In this document: positions 1 to 9,487 of the stretch, one piece after another
Numbering within the stretch: the stretch's first letter is position 1
How the letters are laid out: the number at the start of each line of letters is the position of its first letter
DNA from: Stentor coeruleus
Taxonomy: Eukaryota > Ciliophora > Heterotrichea > Heterotrichida > Stentoridae
Direction of reading: 5' to 3'
Length of the DNA: 63,332 nucleotides
Assembly: GCA_001970955.1 (NCBI GenBank)
Contig: MPUH01000349.1
Location: forward strand, 1-63,332
Made by a program: the position numbers and the translations under genes
Notes under the pieces: generated by a model
What the model was told of the DNA's origin: nothing
The model's input: the letters and a program-made list of their open reading frames with translations, nothing else
The model's database searches: none

Positions 1-231
1 CTTTCCTTTCTAGGATATTTTCTATTTATATTGAACTAGGATGCATAATGGGTATAGCTAGATTAGTTATAGTGATAATAAAAGTTAAATATAATGAGTA
101 ATTTTGATATGCTATGATAATATATTGAGTCATTAGTGAATTATGCATATTTATTATTGAAGAGATATAATGTTGAATCATGCAAAATAATTGTGAATTG
201 TTATCTAATATCAATTATTCATCACTAGCAT

Positions 232-972
232 CTAAAGTAATATTTCCTCGCAGTTCTCAAGCATTGATTTAAGATGTTTTTTCAATTCTTTAGCTTTAGG
301 TAACAATTCTTCACATAACTTTTTATTATGTTTATTCATCTCATATTCACTCAACAAAGCCTGAGCTCTTATTTTCAACTCAGGGTTTCCATCAATTATG
401 GTTTCTGTTTGTATTGAAACCCATTTTTCAATAATATCTTGGTTTATGAGCTCAGAAATGCTGAGCTTGCATGAGCCAAAAGGAATAATTTGCCCGAATC
501 TTGTTTTAAAATTGACTTTAATAACAATATTTTCTATATTAGAGACTCCAATTTTATGGGTAAATAGTTCATACCAAGTTGGTATAAATGCTTTATCTTG
601 AGTAGTTGTATATGTCATTTTAACTGGTTCAAGTACAACCTGAACAAAAGGTTGAGCATCGTAGAAGCAGGGTACTGATGGGATAATGTCTTTACCTTTT
701 TGGATTTCTATCATTAGACAACTTCCTTCAGCAGGAGCAACAGAACTTATTGCATTTAACTTTTTTTTTAATTCTTGTATCTGTTTTTTAACCTTAGCAA
801 GTGATTCTTTTACTTTGTCTTGATCATCAGCAGTTTTGATGCTTTTTATTGAAGGATTTTCTAGTATTTGACTTGAAATCTTGTAAATAAAGTAATTATC
901 ATTGGGTGAGTTTTTTTCGTTGACATGCTTTTTTTCTTCATCTTCCTTTGGTCTACTTGCACAGTCACCCAT
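232..972 (-). CDS. C2-domain protein with N-terminal acylation motif
   Basis: The 246-residue protein starts MGDCAS, an N-myristoylation context with a nearby Cys that could be palmitoylated, so membrane attachment is likely (inferred). Residues about 84-205 have the pattern of a C2 domain: SCLMIEIQKGKDI, then a QPFVQVVLE strand, a PTWYELF strand and an IPFGSCKLSISEL strand. Most of the acidic loop residues that bind calcium in synaptotagmin-type C2 domains are absent, so calcium-independent lipid or protein binding is more likely. Helical, Lys/Glu-rich segments flank the domain (about 50-75 and 212-245). It ends in TAG. The family is not recognised more closely; similar short C2 proteins are common in ciliates. 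Confidence 0.75.
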   Translation of the reverse strand: MGDCASRPKEDEEKKHVNEKNSPNDNYFIYKISSQILENPSIKSIKTADDQDKVKESLAKVKKQIQELKKKLNAISSVAPAEGSCLMIEIQKGKDIIPSVPCFYDAQPFVQVVLEPVKMTYTTTQDKAFIPTWYELFTHKIGVSNIENIVIKVNFKTRFGQIIPFGSCKLSISELINQDIIEKWVSIQTETIIDGNPELKIRAQALLSEYEMNKHNKKLCEELLPKAKELKKHLKSMLENCEEILL

Positions 973-1106
973 TAAATATTGGGAAAATTAAAAGATGAAA
1001 ATGATATCAACAAGCATATATTGCTTTAAAATACCATAAACTAAAGTATTTATATATTAAAAAAACTAGTTTACTATAACGATGAAGTAAGATTTTATAT
1101 CAAATC

Positions 1107-2060
1107 TTATTCAAAAACCAACGCAACATTTTCGAGTTTAATTCTACTCGTAACAAAAGGTTTATCTCTTTTTAGTTTTTCTTTTAGTAACTGCATTTCA
1201 ATTTGTTTTTTCACAGACACCTGCGGCTTGCATACATCTTTTATCCTTTGAGAATAACTTTTCATTCTCTCCGAAACCCATGAACGATGAGATTCTGCTG
1301 TTTTTTCCAATACATTATTTTCTCTAAAATTATGCCTTTCAAATTTTTCTTTAGGAGTAGATTGTCTAATTTTTGTAATATACTCAGGAGGAGTTAGGTC
1401 TGAATATACAACTTTATGCCTTATAGGTGATACAGATTTTAATAAATGATTTCTTTTACTTTCCAAACAGGAGATATCAGCTAAGATATCTTTTTCCATA
1501 CCAATTTGGCTTTTCATAACTTTAGCTTCAGCTTTAACAAGTGGGTCAAAAGCAGGCATACCATCAGTTAGTAAATGTATACTCATTATTTCACCATTTT
1601 TCATAATCTTGTTAACAGCTGGGGGTTTTTCTTTTAATGTTTTTCTAAGTATTGATTTAGGTATCATAACGGGTACTCTTATATGTTTTATTTCTTCTGT
1701 GGCTTTTATTATAGCTTTAGATTCAAGTTGGGGTGGTTCAGGAAAATTTTCTATGATAGAAGTTGACTTTAATAATTCTTTTGCTCTTATTTGTAGACTT
1801 TTCAGATGGTCGAGATATTTTGATGTATAGTTTGAGGTCTGGGAGTCTGAGGATCTTCTTGTTTCTAGACGTTTTTCTTTAGCTTGGCTGAATTTCAGTT
1901 CCATTTCACTGATTTTTCTTGATTCTAACTCGAGAAGAGCTTTTCTTGAGAGAGTATCTTCAGCTAGTCTTGATTTGTATGCCTTGAGCTCTTGTCTTAC
2001 TGATTCAGCTGTTAGTTTTTTATAATGATCTATTTCTTCTTTCTTTGTATTTGAAGTCAT
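1107..2060 (-). CDS. Hypothetical coiled-coil protein
   Basis: A 317-residue basic protein that starts at an ATG. The N-terminal 75 residues are strongly helical and charged, beginning MTSNTKKEEIDHYKKLTAES, and read as coiled coil. The middle is rich in Pro and Lys (around PKSILRKTLKEKPP), and the C-terminal third is again helical and basic. There is no signal peptide or membrane segment. It is about 135 bp upstream of the C2 gene on the same strand. I do not recognise the family; a cytoskeletal or ciliary role would be a guess. Confidence 0.7.
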   Translation of the reverse strand: MTSNTKKEEIDHYKKLTAESVRQELKAYKSRLAEDTLSRKALLELESRKISEMELKFSQAKEKRLETRRSSDSQTSNYTSKYLDHLKSLQIRAKELLKSTSIIENFPEPPQLESKAIIKATEEIKHIRVPVMIPKSILRKTLKEKPPAVNKIMKNGEIMSIHLLTDGMPAFDPLVKAEAKVMKSQIGMEKDILADISCLESKRNHLLKSVSPIRHKVVYSDLTPPEYITKIRQSTPKEKFERHNFRENNVLEKTAESHRSWVSERMKSYSQRIKDVCKPQVSVKKQIEMQLLKEKLKRDKPFVTSRIKLENVALVFE

Positions 2061-2945
2061 TTTTATTGTGATAAAGGAATTTTATTATGTTATAACAGAT
2101 TTCGTATGATGCTATTTTTTATATGTAAATTATTATGTATAATAAAGAAAATTTAAGATATATGCTAATGTTTTCAGGATTTTATGATTTTATTTAAATA
2201 TTTTTTTGTTATGCAGGTAATAATTTAATTTTTTAGGATTTTACTTTATTTAATTTAAATGTTTAGGATTTTACTTTATTAAAAATATTTGCAAACATTT
2301 TGATTATGTTATATTTATAGAATGAAATCTAAAAATGTAGGTCGAATGTATGTAGTCCAAATAAAAATGAACTTAAATAATTGCTTGTTAGTAATTAACA
2401 TTTAAAATTGTCAAAAAATAAACTCATGATTTAATTGATGATTTTAAATCTTCTTAATAAGTATTTATTTATATAAAATAAAGAAAAATAGATTGCTCAT
2501 GTGATAATATTAAAAACAAACCTTAGCTTATACAAACACTCAAAATGTATACATAATATATATTTCTTTATATTATTTATTTTCCAACTTCATCTTTCTG
2601 TTCAAAAAAACTCTCAAAACTTCATTATCATATCTTTAACTAGAAAAAAATCACAAATATTTGCCATGAAAAAACAAAATCATTAAAACTTGTTCAAATC
2701 ATCTAATAATAAACCAAAATAACAACTAAATAAATCATTCTTCATATAAAAAGCCTTCTTTATTCCTAATATTTACCCTTAAATATCTTACTTTAATAAT
2801 AAAATTCTTACTTTTATCTTAAAACAATCTCTTTTTTCAATTTTTTTTACTATTTCCCACATGAAATCCTATTTTATTCAAAATTTAAAGCTAAAATTAT
2901 TATACAAGTCAGAAATAATCATTTATACATAAATCTTTTTGTAAA
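2061..2945. other. AT-rich intergenic region, divergent promoters
   Basis: This 885-bp spacer lies between a minus-strand gene and a plus-strand gene, so it should hold both promoters. A 19-bp direct repeat (TTTAGGATTTTACTTTATT) occurs at about 2232 and 2262. A 61-codon frame at 2501-2686 has the composition of random AT-rich DNA and is not called. Confidence 0.4.
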
Positions 2946-3392
2946 ATGGGTTTACATATGTCGTGTCTAGACAATAATCGGTTAACCACAATGCAAGATA
3001 GCAACATAGAAAAAACTAACAGTGATGGGGAAAGAACAGAATTTCTGGCCAACGCTAGATTTTTATTTCCAGAAGAGAAAAAGGTAAAGAAAGAAAAACA
3101 TTACGAAAATGTATCTAAAACAACTATGCCAAAGCCTATAAATAATATTACAATGAGCACTCAAAGTTTTGAACTTCTGTCAAGTGCTACTCCTATTTTA
3201 GAGAAAATCAATGACAAAAAATCTTTAATTAGACACGAACGGATCTACTCTAGTAATATGAATTTTAAAGGGGTTAATATAATAGAAAAAATGAAAAAAA
3301 GCCAATCACTTTGTAGTACTAATGTTAATAGTCGGATTGCATCTCGATGCGTTTCTCCTCATGCAAAGATAAAATCTGCTTATATTGAATAG
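2946..3392 (+). CDS. Small hypothetical protein, MG N-terminus
   Basis: A 148-residue polar, low-complexity protein starting MGLHMSC, which could be acylated. The remainder is Ser/Thr/Lys/Asn-rich with no recognisable domain and is probably disordered. It ends in TAG. Its base composition is less AT-rich than the flanks, which supports coding. No homologue is recognised. Confidence 0.6.
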   Translation: MGLHMSCLDNNRLTTMQDSNIEKTNSDGERTEFLANARFLFPEEKKVKKEKHYENVSKTTMPKPINNITMSTQSFELLSSATPILEKINDKKSLIRHERIYSSNMNFKGVNIIEKMKKSQSLCSTNVNSRIASRCVSPHAKIKSAYIE

Positions 3393-4118
3393 ATTCAATT
3401 TATATAAGTTAATTTGAGTTTTATATATTGGTTAATTAGTTTTTGTATGTAAAATTATTTGGTGTATTGATAGAGTATTAGTTCATTTTTACTAAGCTTT
3501 TAATCCATTATTTATTGTAAATGCATGATTTGATTTATACGTAAAAGCTATGTTTTATTAAGATACATTCAGAGTATATTAAATTTTTGGGTATTTTATA
3601 TTACAAGTAATAGGAACAATCTGTTTTATTTGTTGTATTAAGATACATTCAGAGTATATTAAATTTTTGGGTATTTTATATTACAAGTAATAGGAACAAT
3701 CTGTTTTATTTGTATGGAACTATCTATGAAAAATACCTCTAATTCTAATGAAAGTAAAGCTATTAATATCGGGGAAATAAAAACAAAAATAAACTCATCA
3801 TAGTATTCAACCATACAAAAACCTGAATGATATACAAATATCATATGTTCATACTTGAAAATACAATATCATTAAATCAAATATTCTAACAATATTTTAT
3901 TGAATATTTCATACACTATATTTTTTCTTATCATATTTTTTACCTAGTAAATTTATTACACTTTCTATATCAATACAATAAAAAACCCTTAAATATTTTC
4001 CATTCAGATATAAAATCCATAATCTTTAAACCCTATAAAAAAAACTCTATATCACAAACTATAAATTCTAATTTTTAATCTTATTATCAATTGTATCATA
4101 ATTAAAATTTAAAAAAAC
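3393..4118. other. Intergenic region with tandem repeat
   Basis: AT-rich spacer between the 3' end of the preceding gene and the tRNA gene. Its only structure is the 78-bp direct repeat at 3556-3713. A 61-codon minus-strand frame (3659-3844) overlaps the repeat and is not supported as a gene. Confidence 0.4.
3556..3713. repeat. 78-bp direct repeat, period 80
   Basis: Positions 3556-3633 recur without change at 3636-3713, separated by 2 bp. It resembles the contig-overlap duplications seen at N positions elsewhere in the window but has no N, so it may be either a real tandem duplication or a gap closed without merging. Confidence 0.9.
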
Positions 4119-4189
4119 TCCGAGGCCGGGAATTGAACCCGGGTCTCCTGCGTGACAGGCAGGAATACTTACCACTATACTACCTCGGA
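4119..4189 (-). tRNA. tRNA-Asp (GTC)
   Basis: The reverse complement folds as a 71-nt cloverleaf. The acceptor stem TCCGAGG pairs fully with CCTCGGA, the anticodon arm CCTGC-CTGTCAC-GCAGG presents GTC, and the T arm CCGGG-TTCAATT-CCCGG is perfect. The D arm contains the box A-like TAGTATAGTGGTAAGTAT typical of eukaryotic tRNA-Asp. There is no intron and no encoded CCA. Confidence 0.96.
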
Positions 4190-4310
4190 TGTTCTTACAT
4201 GTTAATTTTTGTATAAATATCAAGGTATTTACAAGACATGTAAATAATTACTATTTAATCATTGTGTTTAATAGACATACTGATCTATTCTTATAGTTTA
4301 ATTGTAATAA

Positions 4311-4371
4311 GAATTGAACCCGGGTCTCCTGCGTGACAGGCAGGAATACTTACCACTATACTACCTCGGAT
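4311..4371 (-). pseudogene. Truncated tRNA-Asp copy
   Basis: This stretch is identical to 4130-4190 of the intact tRNA-Asp gene 181 bp away. It keeps the 5' acceptor strand, D arm, anticodon arm and the 5' part of the T arm, but the 3' T-stem strand and 3' acceptor strand are replaced by unrelated AT-rich sequence. It cannot form a cloverleaf, so it is a tRNA pseudogene made by partial local duplication. Confidence 0.9.
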
Positions 4372-4795
4372 ATACTTCCACATTATTTTTACCTTAAATA
4401 CCATACATTTAGATTAATATTTTACATACTCTAAAAAAACTCAATTGCTTATCTTTTACATATCTTCATAATAAACTCATATATTCAATCATATAAAAGC
4501 CATAAATAATTTTTTATTATATATAAATTATGTAAAAATAATCAATATTTCTTTATAATCAACATCATTAACAGTTTAAATTATAATCTTAGCCTCTTTC
4601 CTAATACTTTATGTTATTATTTTTCATTTCCCAAACATTTTCTCTCTTAAGCCATTTTACCTTATCATATTTTTCGTATCCACTTCAAAAACACCCTAAA
4701 TACAAAATTCTCAAAAAAAAATCACGGAGTTTTAACTAGGCCTTTGCAACTGCAAAGGCAATTTTCACCAAAGCATAAGGCAAGGTAATAAAAAT
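4372..4795. other. Intergenic region upstream of glutaredoxin-like gene
   Basis: AT-rich spacer of about 420 bp. Just before the next start codon is a short palindrome-like stretch, GGCCTTTGCAACTGCAAAGGC, at about 4740-4760, which could form a hairpin in the 5' leader. Nothing else is seen. Confidence 0.35.
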
Positions 4796-5215
4796 ATGGG
4801 AAATGTTTGTCCTTTAAAGAAAGGTGATGATCCAAATGATCTTGACGAAGGGGAAAAAGATGAACAAAAAGATGAGCCAAGCATAGACGATCCATATGAC
4901 CTGAACGTAGAAGTGAAAAAAGGTGTAGTTGTGATTTATACCCATCCAAAACAAAAGGATTGTCAAACAGTCCAGGATTTATTTGCATCTATTAATATGA
5001 AGCCTTTAATTGTCGATGTCTCAAAAGACTCAAACCCGAAAAAGCTCCTACACGCATTAAAAAAACTTACAAACGATCCAGAACCACCTTATGTGTTCAT
5101 AACAGGAAAGTACTTTGGAAGGTTAACTGAAATCGATGCAGGAATAAAAAATCACACAGTCCAAAGAATAATCAACAAATGGCTAGACAGCAGAGTAGGA
5201 TTTGGCCAGAATTAA
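4796..5215 (+). CDS. Glutaredoxin-fold protein lacking the first active-site Cys
   Basis: The 139-residue protein starts MGNVCPLKK, an acylation-type N-terminus, followed by an acidic linker (about 10-38). Residues about 42-130 follow the glutaredoxin/thioredoxin fold: VVVIYTHPKQKDCQTVQDLF aligns with the usual YTxPxCxxC active site, and PPYVFITGKYFGRLTEID with the cis-Pro/GSH-binding strand. The first active-site Cys is Gln (about Q53) while the second position is Cys (C56), so ordinary dithiol or monothiol Grx chemistry is unlikely. It may bind glutathione or act as a scaffold (inferred). It lies 79 bp upstream of CFAP206 on the same strand. Confidence 0.7.
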   Translation: MGNVCPLKKGDDPNDLDEGEKDEQKDEPSIDDPYDLNVEVKKGVVVIYTHPKQKDCQTVQDLFASINMKPLIVDVSKDSNPKKLLHALKKLTNDPEPPYVFITGKYFGRLTEIDAGIKNHTVQRIINKWLDSRVGFGQN

Positions 5216-5294
5216 TATGAGTAATTTATCTAAATCTCTTATAAAAAAAAAAACTTCCTTACAAAACTAAAAGGCTAATTGATTAATAACAGTT

Positions 5295-7381
5295 ATGGCA
5301 GACGTTGAAGATATTGTCAAGTGGATTGTATTCCAATGTAGAGAAAAAGGCCATCCAGTCACTGAATCCTTAGCTGCTTATATAGCCCATACTACAGTCA
5401 ACCCTTCAACTACAAAGTTTTTCTTAGAAGACCCAATATCTACTGAGAGTGATGCGAAAAAACTTGTTGAACTTGCTGTGGGGAAATTAGGTAAAAACTC
5501 ACCTTCTATGGAGACTTTGAAAATGCAAATCGCTTATGATTCATCTTTTGTCCAGCAGCAAACTTTTGAACAGCATTTCGTCAATGTTCAAAGCCAAGAA
5601 ACCAACTCTTATATAGACGATATTGTCAATTGTGAAACTCGTAGTGGTAGCGACTTTGAAGGAATCACTTTACTTTATAAGAGAATTTTCAGTTTTTTAC
5701 TTTTCCGAAACAAACTTGTTGGTTTGAATTTCGCTAATGTTATCATTAAGCCAGGAGGAGGGATGAACAGTTTAGGGACAATTACAAATGCTGTGATTAA
5801 TCCAAATATCCCTGCTGGGATTTTAAATACTATGGAACGTGAAGTGGCTGCTGCTTTAGAAAGTGTTTTACCAAGACCAGGCTTACGTCCTTTTGTGGCT
5901 ATGTCCACTCCAGAAAAAGTGAGTCAGTTGATGGAACTTTCGAATATAGTTGTGGGGATAAGGCTTTATAATAAGGAAACTGGAAAAGGAGGAGTTGGAT
6001 TAGAGTCTTTTGAACAATTAGTGTCACATCCTTCACGTGAATTGATAAATCAAGTTAATAGAGAGGTTTTAGGTACTTTAGAAGTATGTGAGGATATGAT
6101 ATTAGTTTTAAAAAGTGCAAATAAAGAATATAAAGACTGGAAAGAACAGTTAACTCATAGAAGACAGTATCTGACTTATTTAATAGCAATACAAGAAGAA
6201 GCTCAAAGTGCAGAAATTGCTATAGAGTCTTTACATTCGAGGTATATAAGAGAACTAGTTGAACTTAAAGAGCTTATTGGGAATAAAACATCAATTCCTA
6301 AAGACCAAGTCTACCCAAAATTCGACACTTTGTGTCAGGTATACAATCAAATGAATGATGAAAAAAATAAAAGTATTTTAAGAAAAGAACTTTTTAATAT
6401 ACTTATAGAACATAAAACTAGGGTACCGATAACATTACCTAAAGAACTTGTTGTTGAGATTAAAAAAAAATCCCCAGCTACACCTGAGAGGATTGATGAA
6501 GATATCACTGGATCTAAAGGNAGAGGATTGATGAAGATATCACTGGATCTAAAGGAGTTCAAAGGCTAACTAGTGAAACAACTCCAGATTTCATGCATTT
6601 ACCTTTAGATTATCAAGGTTTTTGTATATGGAGCCTTGTAAGAAAAGATGGACTTCTTGTANGAGTTCAAAGGCTAACTAGTGAAACAACTCCAGATTTC
6701 ATGCATTTACCTTTAGATTATCAAGGCTTTTGTATATGGAGCCTTGTAAGAAAAGATGGACTTCTTGTTCCTGGCAAGCCTACATTAGGTGTTGTTAAAT
6801 ATAGGGAAAGATATTTTGTTTTTTCTAGTCCTACTGCATTAAGAGAGTTTATGGAAAACCCAAGCTTTTTCTTAGATGAATGTATTAACGTTGCCAGAAA
6901 CAAACCAGAAATTATTCACCTTTTACGTATGACAGAAGATTTCCCTAATTGCTCTTTGACTCATCTTTTACAAGGTAAAGATGGAACTCCATTGTTTTCT
7001 GTTACAGCTCCTTTGATGTTAGATCAGTCTGCTGAAACTCCTTTACATTTTGTTGAAAGTAATATTGATACTAATTATCATTGGAATGAATGGGAATTAA
7101 GGAGAAAAGCTTTACAGATGGCTGATATTAGGAAGAAACAGACGACAAGTGCTCAGACTGATTTGAGCAACTTTAAGAGAGATGGAGAAACTCAGGTGTA
7201 TTTACCTAAAGAGCTTGGAACACAGACTATGCAAAGTAAGTGGACTGATATGGATTGGACATTAAATAGGATGTATATGGCTCCAGGAGAACAACATACT
7301 GAGGAAAATCATGGATTAGAGACTAGGCTTAATTATATTGTTGGTGTTAGAGGAGCTGATAAGTGGAAAAAGAGTAAGTAA
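5295..7381 (+). CDS. CFAP206: CFAP206, cilia- and flagella-associated protein (interrupted by assembly duplications)
   Basis: CFAP206 (FAP206) docks radial spoke 2 and dynein c to the axonemal microtubule doublet. The N-terminus (MADVEDIVKWIVFQCREKGH) and the block YQGFCIWSLVRKDGLLVPG, followed by GVVKYRERYFVFSS and a C-terminal NYHWNEWELRRKALQMADI, match the family from end to end. The frame as written is broken at N 6521 and N 6662. Each N is flanked by a direct duplication (34 and 106 bp). Dropping 6487-6521 and 6555-6662 leaves 1944 nt, exactly 648 codons with one final TAA, or 647 residues against about 620 in human. The gene is therefore intact and the break is an assembly artefact. Confidence 0.93.
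6487..6555. repeat. Contig-overlap duplication at N 6521
   Basis: The 34 bp at 6487-6520 are repeated at 6522-6555 across one N. The second copy abuts the next overlap (from 6555), so the piece between the two Ns consists only of overlaps with its two neighbours. Confidence 0.93.
6555..6768. repeat. Contig-overlap duplication at N 6662
   Basis: The 106 bp at 6555-6660 are repeated at 6663-6768 across one N, with one mismatch: T at 6619 against C at 6727. The change is synonymous (Gly GGT/GGC) in CFAP206, which suggests two alleles. Confidence 0.93.
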
Positions 7382-8293
7382 AAGGATATATTAAGACAAT
7401 TATTTATAATGGGATTTTTTATGTTATATTGTATATTATGTTTATTGGGTTTTAGGGTGTAATTAAGCTTAGATAGCATATTTTTTTTGGGATTTTATGA
7501 CAATTTGAGATTTTTTTATAAGATTTTGAAGGATAAAAATTATTGTATAAATCACAGATAAAATTAGGTAAACTTGTTATGAACACAAATATTCAGTACG
7601 ATTTTTCCTTATGATTTTTAATAAAGAGATTTGTTGGAAAATAATGAGGTTGCCATAGCTTTAAAAGATGAGTAAAGTAATTCAATTTCCAGCTTTTAAT
7701 TATTTTTTTATCTAAAATTCTTAAAGTTATTATTAGCAATAGGAAATATTTAATAATATACAATTTAACCTCAAAAAGATTTAAGTAAAAATCTGTTTCC
7801 AAATATCTTATAAGCAACCTTATCCTGTTCATATTTAAAAAAGTGCCTTTCTCCAGACTTATCAATCTTATAAAGTTAACCATAATAATTAAAATTCATC
7901 TTCTTTATTTCCTCTGCAATAATCAGCATAAAGTAGACAATATTTAATATTCAGCTTTTCCTATATAATTATAAGTTTATCTTTTCTACAAATCCCATAT
8001 TATATTTTTCAAATCATCTGATTCCTACTTCTTCATTTTAACCCATTTTATATAAATTATCTAAATACACAAATATAAAGATAAGCTGCTTGAAATTTCG
8101 CCAATAGTTCATATTTTAAGTATTTTTCATGCTAGCGATTTTTATATTTTCAATTCTAAGATTTCCTTTTTTTTCGCTTAGTTTTAAGTTTATTTTATAG
8201 AAGATACTACATACAATACATTAAATAAAATATTTTCGTATAAGAATTGTTTAAGGAAAAAAAATAAATCAATTATGAAAATATAAACATATC
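7382..8293. other. Intergenic region, no supported gene
   Basis: AT-rich spacer of 912 bp between two plus-strand genes. A 96-codon minus-strand frame (7593-7883) is Leu/Ile/Lys/Tyr/Phe-rich in the way random AT-rich sequence is, and is not called. Confidence 0.4.
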
Positions 8294-9487
8294 ATGGAAA
8301 CAGCGGCAAATGTTGGAACGCCAAATTTTGGGATAATAAGCCTAACTCCTTGTGGGAAAATCCAGGGAATGAAAAATATTTTAAATAACCCTGCTCATAT
8401 GAGAAAGCCGCCATGCAGTCCTAAAAAAAAAGAGCCTCAAAACAATGAAGAAGTAGTTTTTACCCCAAGTCCAATAAAAAAACGCACTGATTCAAACAAA
8501 GAAAATACTTTTTCTCTAAAACTTCATTCCGAAGAAAGGCCTTCAAATGAATTAGGCCTTTTCAATCGTAATGTCCCTATTAAATGTTTAGAAATTTCAA
8601 AAATCAGCAAGAAAGTCACTAGAAAAGCAAGCACATCTTGCACAATTTCAAAAAACTACGAACAAAAACTTAACAAAAGCCTATTAGGAAACAAATTCAG
8701 AAACCTCTCACAAAATATTGGAAAAACCCAAAAATCAAGCATCAATTGCGGGTCTCCTATGAAACCTACACAAATTTCATCCTGTGTAACTCCAGACACC
8801 CAAAAGACCAAATCAAAAGTCTACACCCCTATCCTAACCGCAAAAAAAAGAAAAATATCAAGTTCCGAAATCCCGCATTACTGTAAACGTATATCACTTT
8901 TTGACACAATCCAAAGCAAAATGTTTGAAGGAGAGTCTTCAAGTTTTTATAAAGAACAGTCAACCCAAGCTGATGATTCATCTTTTATTGGAGAATTTAC
9001 CCCTATAAGAAATGAAGAAAGTTTACAAGAAACTTTCCCAGAACAAAGTTATGTTTCACCTTTACAGACAATACAAATTATTACACCTCCTGAGAAAAGT
9101 TTGGAAGTAACTCCAGAAGAGCCTGTTAATCGTATTGAAACATTTTCGATATTAAACACGGAATTGATGATAAATAAGAAAGGAATAGAAAATTTTGCCC
9201 CGAAAAAAGTATTGAGAGAAAATAGTTATTCAAATAGGGATTTTTTTTCTTTGTCTAGTAGTAGTGATCAGGATTTAATATCTGATGTGAGCTTTTCTGA
9301 AGAGGTACAACCAACTTTTGGTGAAGGAGGAAGGCTTGTTGTTAATTCTATTGATAGAGAAATGCAAACGGACCCTAGTTTTTCAGAAATATTTGACCTT
9401 TTGAATGATAGCAATGTGGTGAATGGATTAAAGACTTTAGGAAAAATTAATGAAATCCTAAAATTAATAAAATCTATAAATAGCTAA
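8294..9487 (+). CDS. Disordered protein with CDK-type sites and a KEN box
   Basis: A 397-residue protein with no folded domain that I recognise. It is full of minimal CDK sites (SLTPCGK, CSPKKK, FTPSPIKKR, GSPMKP, YTPIL) and basic nuclear-signal-like clusters (PIKKR, AKKRK). A KEN box occurs in DSNKENTFS near residue 70, and a Ser-rich acidic stretch SLSSSSDQD follows an RENSYSNRDFF segment. Together these are the features of a cell-cycle-regulated substrate of the APC/C, which is an inference from short motifs only. No homologue is named. It ends in TAA. Confidence 0.7.
   Translation: METAANVGTPNFGIISLTPCGKIQGMKNILNNPAHMRKPPCSPKKKEPQNNEEVVFTPSPIKKRTDSNKENTFSLKLHSEERPSNELGLFNRNVPIKCLEISKISKKVTRKASTSCTISKNYEQKLNKSLLGNKFRNLSQNIGKTQKSSINCGSPMKPTQISSCVTPDTQKTKSKVYTPILTAKKRKISSSEIPHYCKRISLFDTIQSKMFEGESSSFYKEQSTQADDSSFIGEFTPIRNEESLQETFPEQSYVSPLQTIQIITPPEKSLEVTPEEPVNRIETFSILNTELMINKKGIENFAPKKVLRENSYSNRDFFSLSSSSDQDLISDVSFSEEVQPTFGEGGRLVVNSIDREMQTDPSFSEIFDLLNDSNVVNGLKTLGKINEILKLIKSINS

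Noticed and set aside
26..214. 62-codon minus-strand frame at the left edge
   Set aside because: Composition is Ile/Tyr/Asn-rich as in random AT-rich DNA, with no motif or neighbour support.
2501..2686. 61-codon plus-strand frame
   Set aside because: Low-complexity Ile/Lys/Phe/Ser content and no domain; lies in a plain AT-rich promoter region.
7593..7883. 96-codon minus-strand frame after CFAP206
   Set aside because: Dominated by Leu, Ile, Lys, Tyr and Phe, no motif; looks like chance openness.
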